Shown one piece after another: positions 53,931 through 64,000 of a stretch of DNA of 64,000 nt. Under the pieces are notes generated by a model that saw only the letters and a list, made by a program, of their open reading frames with translations, was not told the DNA's origin and searched no databases. Numbering within the stretch: position 1 is the stretch's first letter; every line of letters begins with the position of its first letter. Location: assembly GCA_039621445.1 (NCBI GenBank), contig CP154954.1:16076140-16140139 (forward strand), written 5' to 3'. Position numbers and translations under genes: made by a program. Source of the DNA: Euglena gracilis. Taxonomy: Eukaryota; Euglenida; Euglenophyceae; Euglenales.

Positions 53931-54289
53931 GCAGTGTGCGTCGAGAGGTGCCATGCAAGCGTCAGTCGACACGGAAAATCGCAAAATGTATCGTTTTGTG
54001 ACAGTTTTATGCAATGGACATGGAGTTTTTGGTCCAAAAAGGCAAAAAGGGCAAACAGCTGAATTTTTGCCGAAAAATGGTAAACAAAAATGTAAATTGG
54101 TCACAAGGAAGGTGCGTTTTGTGCAAAAGTACATCAATGTTGTGACCTTTGGCTCAAAGCACTGGTAGGAACAAATCCACGTTTTTGGATTGTGGTCCTG
54201 GGGCCCCGCCCGTTAACACCACCTCCACCTGACCTGGAAAAATGGTGCACAGGGTGCGATTTGGGTGCTGTGCCCAGCGTGTCGGCTTC
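53931..54289. other. No supported gene
   Basis: A/T-rich sequence with AAAAAGGCAAAAAGGGCAAA words, then mixed sequence; nothing recognisable. Confidence 0.4.
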
Positions 54290-54317
54290 CGCAGAAACCC
54301 CAGATGTACGCCTGCTC

Positions 54318-54476
54318 TCTTCTGACAGGGTTCTCCGGCTAGTCTTTGCCCCGGCCCCCCTCCCAAATATGGCCGCCCCGTTCAGCCTCTTGCAGCAGCT
54401 CCCCGGCAAGTCCGACCTGTGGCTGCAGCTGCGCGGCTCCGAAGCAGCCCGGACTGCGCCCAGACCACATCACACG
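54318..54476 (+). CDS. MAAPFSL exon candidate (outside the transposon)
   Basis: Acceptor-like TTCTGACAG precedes GGTTCTCCGGCTAG; then ATG at 54,369 gives MAAPFSLLQQLPGKSDLWLQ followed by LRGSEAARTAPRPHHT and CACACG|GTAGAC. The stretch up to CAGCTCCCCGG is shared with the transposon insert at 7,325-7,421, where a GTAAGT donor follows at once. Here the base is C (GCAAGT), so the frame may continue, or a GC-type donor may be used. Product unknown. Confidence 0.4.
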
Positions 54477-54513
54477 GTAGACCCTGAAGATCGTTGCCTG
54501 CCACCTCAACTGC

Positions 54514-54517
<4 letters not shown>

Positions 54518-54549
<32 letters not shown>

Positions 54550-54598
54550 TGTGCACGCACGTGTGCGCACGTGTGTGTGTGTGCGCGCGCGCATGTGA
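54518..54598. repeat. (GT)n/(GC)n microsatellite
   Basis: Alternating purine-pyrimidine run including GCGCGCGC, a potential Z-DNA former. Confidence 0.95.
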
Positions 54599-54952
54599 AG
54601 TTGCCTTCATCCCCTGGCCTCATATCCAATCTTGACCAGGCACATGGGGGGAAGAAACCCGGTTTTGTGATATTGACTGGAGAGGCACGGGAACTTTTGC
54701 TGGACCCTGGTGTGTCCAGCCAGCCAGCCAGCCAGCGTCTTTTCCCAGCCTCGGACCCCCTCCTGTCCAGCCCCTGAAGGGCGGCTGCAGTGTAGTGTAT
54801 TTTTTCTTCAAAGACAAAGTGCATGGGTCAAAACGGGGCAAACGGGGGAAAATTGGTAAAAATCGGATACGTCGGATATGTCCTGCCTAGCTCAAAAATT
54901 GGTCAAAATCGATTTTCTTATACACGATTTGCAGATGGCTTTTTTCCCTTCA

Positions 54953-55585
54953 GTTTCGACATTCTTCTAATGCCTGGCTCAACCCCACATCAAGCCAATT
55001 CCATCCGGGAGACTCTACGGCAGAGGGGTTGGTAGCAACATTTCGCTGACCGATATTGTGGCCTGCCCCCGCTCTCCGTCTTGCAGGCTCATCATACTCT
55101 CGTCGTGGCAGGAGGCATTGCTGGCTGACAAATTTGCAAGGGTGGGCGGACCCACGAGCGCCAGCGGGAATGCTTTTGAATCGGTCACACCAGCGAAAGA
55201 TAAAACTGGCAGTAGTTGCCACGTTCTCGCATGCATTGACGACGTCAATTCCCACTCTTTGCAGCCACACGGGTGTGCCATACGATGCAAAAAAGTTTGT
55301 CGATGCTTTTGTGAAAGCGGCCGAAACCGATGAGGTATTTGGGCAATGGGAGGGTGCGTGCCGTCCACAGCCCCCATTTTTTTTGGCTGTGGGGTGGCAG
55401 CAGAGGAGATTCACCCTACCTGAGATGGAGGGCAGGTTGCTTTCAATTCAGCGGGCTTTCCAGCCACCAAATTTAATTTTTCAGACCAGCGTGCGCAGGC
55501 AAGAGTGGTTGTATGGTCATGGTCATAACACTCTGTCCATCCTCTTACGGATCCAGGGGTTTACCGGACGCCCACCCTGTTGTAG
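54953..55585 (+). CDS. Plausible split gene, three exons, unknown product
   Basis: Exon 1 (54,953-55,031) follows TTTTTCCCTTCAG and reads FDILLMPGSTPHQANSIRET then LRQRG. A 55-bp intron (GTAGCA...TTGCAG) joins it in frame to exon 2 from 55,087: IILSSWQEALLADKFARVGG, PTSASGNAFESVTPAKDK. A later piece after TCTTTGCAG (55,264) reads GVPYDAKKFVDAFVKAAETD, VFGQWEG, RFTLPEMEGRLLSIQRAF and ends at GTTGTAG|GTAAAG. The second splice cannot be fixed: donors at 55,142 and 55,212 do not restore this frame with that acceptor. Varied residues and in-phase first intron favour a real gene or recent pseudogene. Family unrecognised. Confidence 0.45.
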
Positions 55586-56245
55586 GTAAAGCCCTGCTTT
55601 CAGGCATTATTTTTTAAGTCAAATATTTTGAAACATTTCCAAGGTTTTAAAGTCGGCATTTTGCAGGTTTGTTTTAGTATTTTTTTCTTCGGATTTTCTT
55701 TCTTTGGGGTTTTCGGTGTTTTAGGATTCTTTAGATTCCCAGGATATTTTTTAGGGTCCGCCTGGGCATCAAATGGGGTCCAAAATTAACAAAAAAGTTG
55801 AAACCCATTTTCCCCAGTTAGAGTAGTGCCATAAATCATTTTTTCCCGGAGTTGGTTTGCTTTTTTGTCGAGTTTTGCAACATCGTTTTTGCTCGTCAGG
55901 AACAAGCTTTGCCAGAATGATTTTTAAGAGTTTTTTTTTTGGAGTTTTAAGGGTTTTTTCAACATTTTGGCGGTTTCTGGTTTTTTAAGGTTTTTTTTTA
56001 GTTGCCCTGAAATAATTACTGCCTGCTTTGACTACAGACAGCTCATGGTCGGCAGGGAGTTGGATGCTGTCTCATGGCCAGCGTGGTGCCCAGCACTGCT
56101 CCCAAGTCCCGACCCGTCCAAACCTGGGGGCCCTCTGCCCCCTCGTCGTTCCCCCAAGTCCCCCTACTGCTCCCAGTCATCTCCTCCAGCCTGCGAGGCC
56201 GGTTTCCCGTGTGATTTTTTCTAAGTTTTGCCTTACATTTGCAGA
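55586..56245. other. T-rich, probably intron or intergenic
   Basis: Pyrimidine-rich on the plus strand, downstream of the GTAAAG donor at 55,585; an acceptor-like TTTGCAG occurs at 56,239-56,245. It may be a long intron of the gene upstream. Confidence 0.35.
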
Positions 56246-56815
56246 CGTGGATAATTGAACATTGGACAGAGATTCTACTGTGGAACGTTTCAACGTTGCT
56301 GTGCCGGGGGGGACAGTAGCTGCGTTACACTGCAGGCCCGCGCCTTTGGAGGACAGGGCTGCCAGCTCCCTGCCCGCCCCCGCACCCCTGGCCCCCGGGG
56401 TGCTGGACTGCTGCCCCCCGCACTGCGGGCTGCGGCTCGCCGGGGCTCCCCGGGGTGACTGGCGGCGGGCCCGTCGGCGCCGCTCACCCGCCCGTCCCCG
56501 CACCGTGCTGCCGGGTGTGGGGACGTGCAGGGATGCTTATGGCTGCCCTCCCCCTCCTGACTGCTTTTTTTTGGTTTGGGAAAACCGATAACCCTTTTGG
56601 CAGGGCGTCTGGTTTCTGGCGTCTGCGTTTCTCTCGACGTTGCTTTGTGTGGTTTTGTTTTGGGGGGGAGTTTGCATTTTTGCCCCAAAACCTGACTTGT
56701 CCAGCGTACCTCCCGAGTGAGTGCTTGCCACCAAGCACCTATGAAATGACCGGGCGTGAGCGGGCATGACTGGGTCTGGGATTCTGGATGACTGTGGGTG
56801 CTTGCCTGCCACTCA
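56246..56815. other. GC-rich DNA with overlapping frames, not assigned
   Basis: A plus frame from 56,262 (MDRDSTVERFNVAVPGGTVA) follows the TTTGCAG acceptor and could be an exon, but it soon becomes Ala/Pro/Arg-rich. The minus frame 56,290-57,099 is equally long. Neither has a known motif. Confidence 0.3.
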
Positions 56816-56821
56816 TTCAAG

Positions 56822-57070
56822 CTAAGCAACAGCATGGGTGGGACTGTCTCGCCGGCAGAGCATGGCATTGTCATCGCTGCGGCTGACGTGCCACTCTCCC
56901 ACACACTCCTGCGGCCCGAGGTACATGGCGGCCAGGCAGATCCTCTGACAGACAGGCAACTGATGCCGCGGTGAGGGTCTGCCTGCCTCTGATCCCCCTC
57001 TGATGGGTCCCAGCCTGCCTCCCCCCATGTCGCCCAGGAAGGTGGCAGCCCACCACCACATGGTGCACAA
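56822..57070 (-). CDS. Coding-like ORF, unknown product
   Basis: Minus-strand frame of 82 codons: MCTMWWWAATFLGDMGGGRL, CQRICLAAMYLGPQECVGEW, HVSRSDDNAMLCRRDSPTHA then VA and stop. Cys-, Trp- and charge-balanced composition contrasts with neighbouring frames. No domain recognised. Confidence 0.3.
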   Translation of the reverse strand: MCTMWWWAATFLGDMGGGRLGPIRGGSEAGRPSPRHQLPVCQRICLAAMYLGPQECVGEWHVSRSDDNAMLCRRDSPTHAVA

Positions 57071-59290
57071 TCCGTATTCCTTTGAAGGTCCTTTGGCAAT
57101 GTTCAGTTTGCAGTGCAGCGGTGTGTGTGTCTGTGGGTGTTCACTTTTCGTCTAACTCCCGGAGTACAAACCCCCCTCCCAAATAACCTGGCGGGGGCCC
57201 TTGCTCCTGTCAGTGGCCGAATAGCTTGGCGGGGGGGGGGCAGACAAAAAGTTGGTTCCAGTAATTTGGAACCCCTTTTTAAGGCAAAATTCCTTTTCGA
57301 TGCTGAAAAAAGGGCCCAAATAACCTGGCAGGGGGGCAGAGCCAAAAGCTGGTTCCAACACCCCGCCAGGCTATTTTGGGGGTTTAAACGAGGCGGGTAA
57401 AAAAGGAAAGCGCGCATTTCGTGATCTACCATTTCAATCATTGTTCTGTTGATTTTATCGGATTTTCCATGAAGATCTCCTAGAATTGCATACTTCTGCC
57501 CCCCCCCCATATTTCAAAGACGCTCCCCTTTTTTGTTTGTTCTCCAAATTTTAGGGCCAATAGTTCTTCCTCGTTTCCGAACCTGACCCCTGGCCCCAGG
57601 ACCCTTGCGATGGCCCTCAATTTGTGGTCCAAGCGACCTCATGATCGACTCTAAAGACCGACAACCTGTGTACGGACTTTCCCGTCCCCTCGCTACCTCT
57701 TTTGTACACCTGCGAACTTGGACAGCCACCACCTTGTGTCCCGTGGTAGCTTCTGCGGAGCTGATTGGAGTTATTGTCCTTCCGTTTCAGATGGACTTTT
57801 CAGCCCCTCTCCGTGGACATGAGTTCTCCACTGTTTGGGGTCAGTTTAGATGCCAATTCGCATTTTCGTTGTTTTAACCAAAAAATGTCAGCTTTGGCTG
57901 CTTTGGGGAGTGTTTTGGGGGGTGTGGGGGGTGATTTTTTTTTAATGGTGGTATGGAAAATTTTGATGGTGGAATAGAAATATTTGATGGTGGAGTGATA
58001 TTTTTTTATTGTGGCATTTGTTTTGCCCCCCTTTTGTTTTCAGGGGCCTCTGTTCTCAATGTTGATTCGATAATTGGTTTGCCCCTAGCCTTCATTGGTG
58101 CTGGCCAAGCGGTAGGGATAATATGAATGAGCTAAACGCCCTAACGCCCTAAGGGTTCAGTGGGCACACAATGAGTGGATAGTGACCTACACCGACCTAT
58201 CGCGACATTTGGGAATTAGAATTGGACTCTGCTGCTTCTTCATCTGGTGACCCCGTTGTTTTTGGGGGGTCGAGCTTTGCATTTTCTGCTGAAAATTGGC
58301 AGGGGGTTTGGGGTGGGGTCGCAGGATGGTTGCTGCCGCCGAGTCCACGCCACACGCATGCTGTGCTTGTGGTGAAGAGGCAGCGTCCCACTGCGTGCAA
58401 CCCAGTCTCGGGTGTGATGAGGGCTTTGGGGATCTACCCACCCCATAACAACCTCATCAATAATTCCCCCCACCTCTGGTAAAGAAACAGAGGGCATCTG
58501 AGGAAGTTCACAAAACCTTCAAAATACCAAGGGACTGAAGTTTTTTTTTATATAATTTCTATTCAATGCGATTCGATTTTGACGAACTTTGTTAAAAGTA
58601 CCATTCATCGGCTTTATTTGGGTGTTTGGGGCAACAATTCGAGAAATATCCCACCCTACAATCCCCCTTCAATCCAACAAAATCCTACTAATTCGTGGGT
58701 TTGTAAGGGCAGGGATGAACCAACTGGCAGCATTCTCTTCCCCCTTGGATCGCAAATTGGGTCACGGATTCTTTGATTTACAGGACTTTTTTGGCCCCAT
58801 TCGCCCAATCCGGAACCCAGGACTGAGAAAGGGGGGCAGCATCCCTTCCAGCCCAAATTTGCGACGCTCTGGCCAAGACCCCTGCCAGTGGGGTTGTTGT
58901 GCGACTCCCGGAGAACAGACAAGCAGAGAGACAGACCTACAGACAGGCAGCAAGGAGGGATGTGCTGTGCATTTTAACTTTTTTTTTGTATTTTGTGCAA
59001 AAAATCACAAACGTGCATTCCAGTGTTTTTTGAGTAATTTTCACATTTTTTGACCTTTTTTTAATTTTTCTTTCACAGTTGACATTTCATCTTTTGCATT
59101 CGCTTGCAATTATTCTGATCGCTTGCAATTTTCTCTCGCTTGTTCAATTTTTTTCTGGGGTTAATTTTTTGCACGATTTTTAAAAATTTCTTTCGAAGCA
59201 TACTGCAGTTTTTTTCAATGTTTTTGAGCCTGTTGAATGGTCCTAGTGAATTTCTGACCTTCATACATACAGCTGCAGCCCGACCAACCT
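57071..59290. other. No supported gene
   Basis: 57,180-57,375 has internal repeats: AATAACCTGGCGGGGG, ATAGCTTGGCGGGGG and AATAACCTGGCAGGGG, with AAAAAGTTGGTTCCA/AAAAGCTGGTTCCA following. 58,220-58,500 has open frames on both strands. T-rich sequence from 58,975. Nothing assignable. Confidence 0.4.
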
Positions 59291-59291
59291 G

Positions 59292-59612
<321 letters not shown>

Positions 59613-59854
59613 GTTAACATGCAGAGAAAGGTATTTGTTCAAACATTTAAGCTCAGCACACCACACGGCATGTGGAACACGAGCCACGCAGGCCAACCTG
59701 GACCTGGATGTGCCACCTTGTGTTTATCGGTGTGTGCTGATGGCTTCCGGGGGCAGGGTCTAGTGAACCAGGGATGAGCCTGGGAAGGAACTCCTTGCGG
59801 CCACAGAGACACAGCCCTCCCAAGGTCAAAACAATATAGGCGTCACTGAGTGTC

Positions 59855-62248
59855 AAGGCCGAAGAATGCGCACCTGCGTATTTTTTGGAAACCCAAAAGA
59901 ATGCGCAGGTGTGCATTTTTTTTTGGAATGGACACAGGCTGCGGGAAGGGGGAATGCGCACATGTGAATTGATGTTGAAGGACACATTGGCCTGTTGTTT
60001 GCCTGCCTTGAATCCGAGCTGTGCACCGCTATGATGTGGTTTCGGGCTTGCAGAACAAGGGCATGTGAGGGGGAGATGAAAAAAAGAATCACCCCTTGGC
60101 AACAACGTCGCTGTACCACACCACACCCTGAAACACGACACTTGCAGCGGTGTGGAAAACCTGGGCTTGGCAACGGCAGGAGTCAAAGCACGAAATCATG
60201 TCCTTCAGTGACAGGGGAACTGCCCCCCTGCAGCTCAATTCATATAACAAATCAGAATGCGCACCTGCGCATTCCACTTCACCCGCTGCAGCCCACTGCC
60301 CAGCCCAGCGTATGCTGCTCTCATGAATGTGTGGAGCACGTCACAACGCACGTGCAACCGTCCCCACACGGCGGAGGCGATGGGCCGGTTGCTGCCGGCG
60401 TTGTCTGACCCCACGCCCCAGAGCGTGCATGGCAGCCAATGGTCGCCCTGAACAACCTTATGTTGGCTGCAGTGCACGGTGCCAGGAGCACTGTGCCCCA
60501 CAAGTAGGGTCAACGCAGGGGACTGTGTCTGGTTCCACACATACAGCACTCACTGGGTTGACACCTCGAGAGCGAAACACGCCCATCGCCACCTTCGGTA
60601 TCTCCCAAAAACGGTCTGTAAACACGGACTTATTTCACAATCCAAATGGACTCAAAGAAGCGAACAACAACAAGCAAAATTTCTCAGTGACGGGCACCCT
60701 GATTCCCAACTGCGGTCAGCAGTCTTTCATGGCATGAGTAAAAAGCTGGTGAATGCGCACATGCGGAAAAAGCGTCCTGTTCCTTTCTTCAAATGACAGC
60801 CACACTGCTGAATTTTGTACTCCCAGGTGGGCATGCCACCACCCACGCCAACTCCCCCCGCCGGTTCTGCAGTTTGAAGCCACGGGGCTGATGTGTAGAC
60901 CTCCCTGCGCGGATCCAATGGTGTACGAGGACAAGGCAGCCCTGGAGCAAAACTCGGCAAAGGAGGACCACCACCTGTGGCCTTGTTGGCAACAAACGTC
61001 ACCCACCACACAGCACCCTTATTTATCATGTGCTCAGAGTGGACGCTCCAGCACTGAAAACAACACCACTGTTGGCCGCTGTGAAGACCAAGAAATCACA
61101 TATATACACACACTGGTACTCGCACTGGGTTCGGGAGTGCGAGGCACAGCTCCCCACAACACAGAGAATGCGCACATGAGCACTCCCTCTCAAGAAATGC
61201 GCAGGTGCGCACTCTTGTGGATGCCCAGCGGTGCTCCCCTCCTGCTCTCCTGCAGATAGAACCACACCCAGCCAACGAAGGAATGGCCCCAAGAGTGCGC
61301 ACGTGCACATTCTTGCGCCTCATGCAACCTCGAGACCTGTTTGTGAGGGTTGTTCTGGAGGTGCAGTCTGTGGCAAAAAGGGTTGAAGTGGGGCTCCGCT
61401 CAGGAGATTTAGGAACCAGTGACGCACAGCAAAGGAGTGCCAGCCAGCCCCCCCCCCCATACCCAGCACCCCATCCCAACCGTCAGACCTAAACTCAGGT
61501 GGCCCCACATGGTGATGTGCCATGGTGCCTATGAGAAGGCGCATGCAGAGCAAACACCGTGCATGGCTGGATGGATGCTATGCCCGCATGTGTTTTGGAG
61601 GGGTGCAGTGCACCGTGTGGAATGCAAACCCCCTGAGGCAGGGCACCGAGCCCTCCTTTACAAACACCTGGCATGGGTTTAAATACACCGTCACCCACCA
61701 CTCTCTGAAAGCATGCTAACCACACACTAACCACACACCAGCACCCTCTCGTGTCCTGCTTCCAACACAGGGCACAGAACCTCCCCTCCACTCTAACCAT
61801 GAAGACCACGGTACCTCCTTCCCCTAACCACCCCTGGGAGCCACAATAACCGTCCAAAATTTCAGGAAAAGGCCGGGGAGGGGGGTGAATGCGCACCTGC
61901 TCATTCACTGGGGACCACAAAACAGGGGGGACAGCGGCAGGTACAACGTCTTCACCTGACCAGGGTTCGTCCTCGTGAAACAGCGTTTTGTGTCGCACCT
62001 ACTTCGGCAGACGGGAGGTTTCCCCCAGTCGGCGGAGGTGCTAAATCATCAATTTCAAAACGAAAAAAGTTGGTTTACCCAGTAAAAAAACACGGGGGTC
62101 GAAAGTAATGGTACACATTTTGGTACAAGGGGCTTCAGCTGACGGGTGCGCCGCCCCGTCAAGTGATGGCAACACAACTGGACACAAAAGAATGCGCAGG
62201 TGCGCAAAAAACCACCAAAAATGAAAAGTGCATTCCCAGCCGTCTAAG
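59855..62248. mobile_element. CTTAG-TIR element 3, right end intact, left end uncertain
   Basis: The right terminus read inward is CTTAGACGGCTGGGAATGCA then CTTTTC, matching elements 1 and 2 at CTTAG, CGGC and GCACTT. It is followed by TTAGA (62,249-62,253), whose complement TCTAA is the last word of the left inverted-repeat arm (34,855-34,859). Palindromes here are AATGCGCA.-.TGCGCATT types near 59,858, 59,890, 59,952, 60,255, 60,750, 61,168, 61,193, 61,295, 61,890 and 62,190. No matching left TIR was found; GGCCGAAGAATGCGCAC at 59,855 may be a worn one. Interior frames, such as MVYEDKAALEQNSAKEDHHL at 60,921, show no transposase signature. Confidence 0.7.
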
Positions 62249-64000
62249 TTAGACACCACAATTACTGCATCACACTGCACCAGCGAAGGTGGTTGCCCCC
62301 CCCCCCAGGCGCCCTGGACCCGATTGAACGTTAGGCCAGGGTACCAACCATGCGTAAAACAAGCCAAAACGCCCTAAAATTGGGCGCAAAGTTGCAAATT
62401 AAGGCTGAAGTTTTAGGAAGGTCAAATTTGCATGTAAGGAGGAGGGGGGGGGCAAGCGCCCGGGGGGGGGAGCGCCTGGGGGGGGGGGGTACCAACACCC
62501 AAGGATTTCCAGCCAAGCCATGCAAGGAACCTGTGGGGCGGGCGATCGAGTCTTGGCCCGCAGACGCGAGAGCCAAAGCTATTACACACGCAACGCAGAG
62601 GACAAGCGACACGTGACTCGCAAAGCTTGCAGAGCTTCCGAGCTATAGAGGGTGGAAGCGTCATAGCTCCCAAGGAGCTATAAAAACAAGAGCGCGAAAA
62701 ATTGGGGCCCTTGATTCATCAGATGGGAACGCCAACAGAATGGTCCCAGGGCTTGGCCTGCGCCTGCAACTGCCGGGCACTGCAGAACACAAGCCACAAA
62801 TGTCACCGTGGGGGAAAGGAAGGGTAAAAAATGAGCGGGGACAGGGGGGTAGGACCCCCTGGAGGGTGTGCGAGTTGGACCCCCCTCCCCCTGAGCAAAA
62901 AAATTGTAAAGCTCTTTGCACCAGAAAAAAAAAAACGGGCCTTGAAAAAGGCCCCAAAAAGCGCACTTTTTGAAAAAAAATTGGTCAAAACCTACGGCGA
63001 AAATTTCATTTTCCTGGCGAGAAGCGCCGGAAAATTGTTTTTGGTTCCTGGTGAGGGATTTTAGAATGATCCTGCACTTGTGCAGGACCATTGGAGATTT
63101 TGAACAAAATTATTTTTTTGCCTGTCCCACTAGATAATTCCTGTAGGACGTCCCACTAATTACTACCCCCACTTAAGGAAGCACATTTCACAGTGATTCC
63201 GAAAATGCACCCGAATTTTTTGGTTATCCCAACCCAACCCAACCCCACCCCCGCCCCCCCCCCCCCACTAAGGCTAGTGGGGGTGCCAATTCTTCCAGTA
63301 TATTTGCATTTGTGGTCCAAGATTGGGGTGTTTATTGGGAAAATGTTTCGTTGGGCCAACGGTGCCACTTTCGGTCATCTGGCCTCCCCTGGGGGGTGTA
63401 GAGCCCAAAAAGCAATCAGTTAATCTGTAATCACCCCTGGTAAGACAGTGAGGAATGGTATGACTTTGTTGGCATCAAGGTTGACATCAGGATCAAGCAG
63501 TTTCGTGACACCTTTTTTAAACCATCCACGACTTCTTCTTCGCAGCCACGGTGAAAGCCCAGGGACCTCGAGGAAAATCGAGCCTGGGGATGGCGTTGCT
63601 TGCAGGCTGTTGTCCTTTTGAAAACACCGTTGGATTGCTTCGGCACTGAAGGTTGCTTGACTGGAGGGGATATCTGCTAGTTGAGACACCCACCCAATTG
63701 CTTTGAAGAAAATGTGCCGGATGCACAGTACCCCCAGGGTGGCGTTTGGCCACCCTCCTCCTCACATGCAAACTTGGCCCCTGTAGGGATGGCCTTTTGC
63801 ACATGGCCGCCAAAATTCTTCACATGCAAACTTGGCCCCCCTAAGGTTGGCCCCCTGGCCATACCTTCATGGCCTGGGCCAAGCGCCCGGGTGGGACAGC
63901 AAGAAGAAAATTTGGCTAGACTGACCGATGGTCTTGTCAGCCATTTCATGCAAAGTCTGTGTTGATGTGGTCTCGATGCTGCCAAGGCCGCAAAAGCATC
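62249..64000 (-). repeat. Large inverted repeat, right arm
   Basis: Reverse complement of 33,171-34,859; continues to the window edge. It includes two MITE copies shared with the left arm. G-tracts differ in length between the arms, while unique parts (for example TGCAGGAC..., CGGTCATCTGGCC) match closely. Confidence 0.9.

Noticed and set aside
53536-54168. His-Pro-Thr-rich 210-codon frame
   Set aside because: Produced by the CCAC repeat; no conserved sequence outside it.
59855-59885. Left TIR of CTTAG element 3
   Set aside because: GGCCGAAGAATGCGCAC is only loosely like CGGCTGGGAATGCAC, and no TTAGA duplication flanks it; kept as uncertain.

Overview
This is nuclear DNA from a eukaryote with a repeat-saturated genome. 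There are no bacterial-style operons or ribosome binding sites. Coding signals are short exon-like pieces with GT-AG splice boundaries. The window is full of microsatellites, runs of G or C, satellite DNA, terminal-inverted-repeat (TIR) elements and large duplications. TTAGGG-type telomere-like repeats also occur. I cannot name the host. A unicellular eukaryote or alga with a bloated genome fits, but that is inference. I found no complete, confidently identified host gene, tRNA, rRNA or CRISPR array.

Layout. 1-3,470: G/C-tract elements and a diverged relative of the later satellite. 3,472-13,058 (copy A) and 19,733-27,529 (copy B): two copies of one gene-fragment-bearing segment in direct orientation, separated by a satellite block (13,062-19,600) made of ~160-bp units arranged in ~2.4-kb higher-order units. 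27.5-33.1 kb: low-information DNA, 10-bp repeats and a compound triplet array. 33.17-34.86 kb and 62.25-64.0 kb: the arms of a large inverted repeat. 35.6-37.7 kb: telomere-like repeats, a TATATG array and a composite TIR element. 39,649-42,646 and 45,626-48,235: two large TIR elements of one family. 48.7-51.6 kb: small G-tract TIR elements. 51.6-53.9 kb: GC-rich DNA with a broken reverse transcriptase. 54.3-55.6 kb: a captured-exon relative and a plausible split gene. 59.29-59.61 kb: a tetranucleotide array. 59.85-62.25 kb: a third member of the large TIR family, ending exactly where homology between the large inverted-repeat arms stops.

Comparing copies A and B gives filled and empty sites. 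Copy A carries a Tc1/mariner element with a TA target duplication that is missing from B. Copy B carries two short G-tract elements missing from A. A ~225-bp piece is inverted between the copies. The best candidate for an undescribed system is the CTTAG-TIR family. Its elements share TIRs and make 5-bp target duplications, but each copy is filled with its own version of a GCGC-centred palindrome, partly built into nested hairpins.
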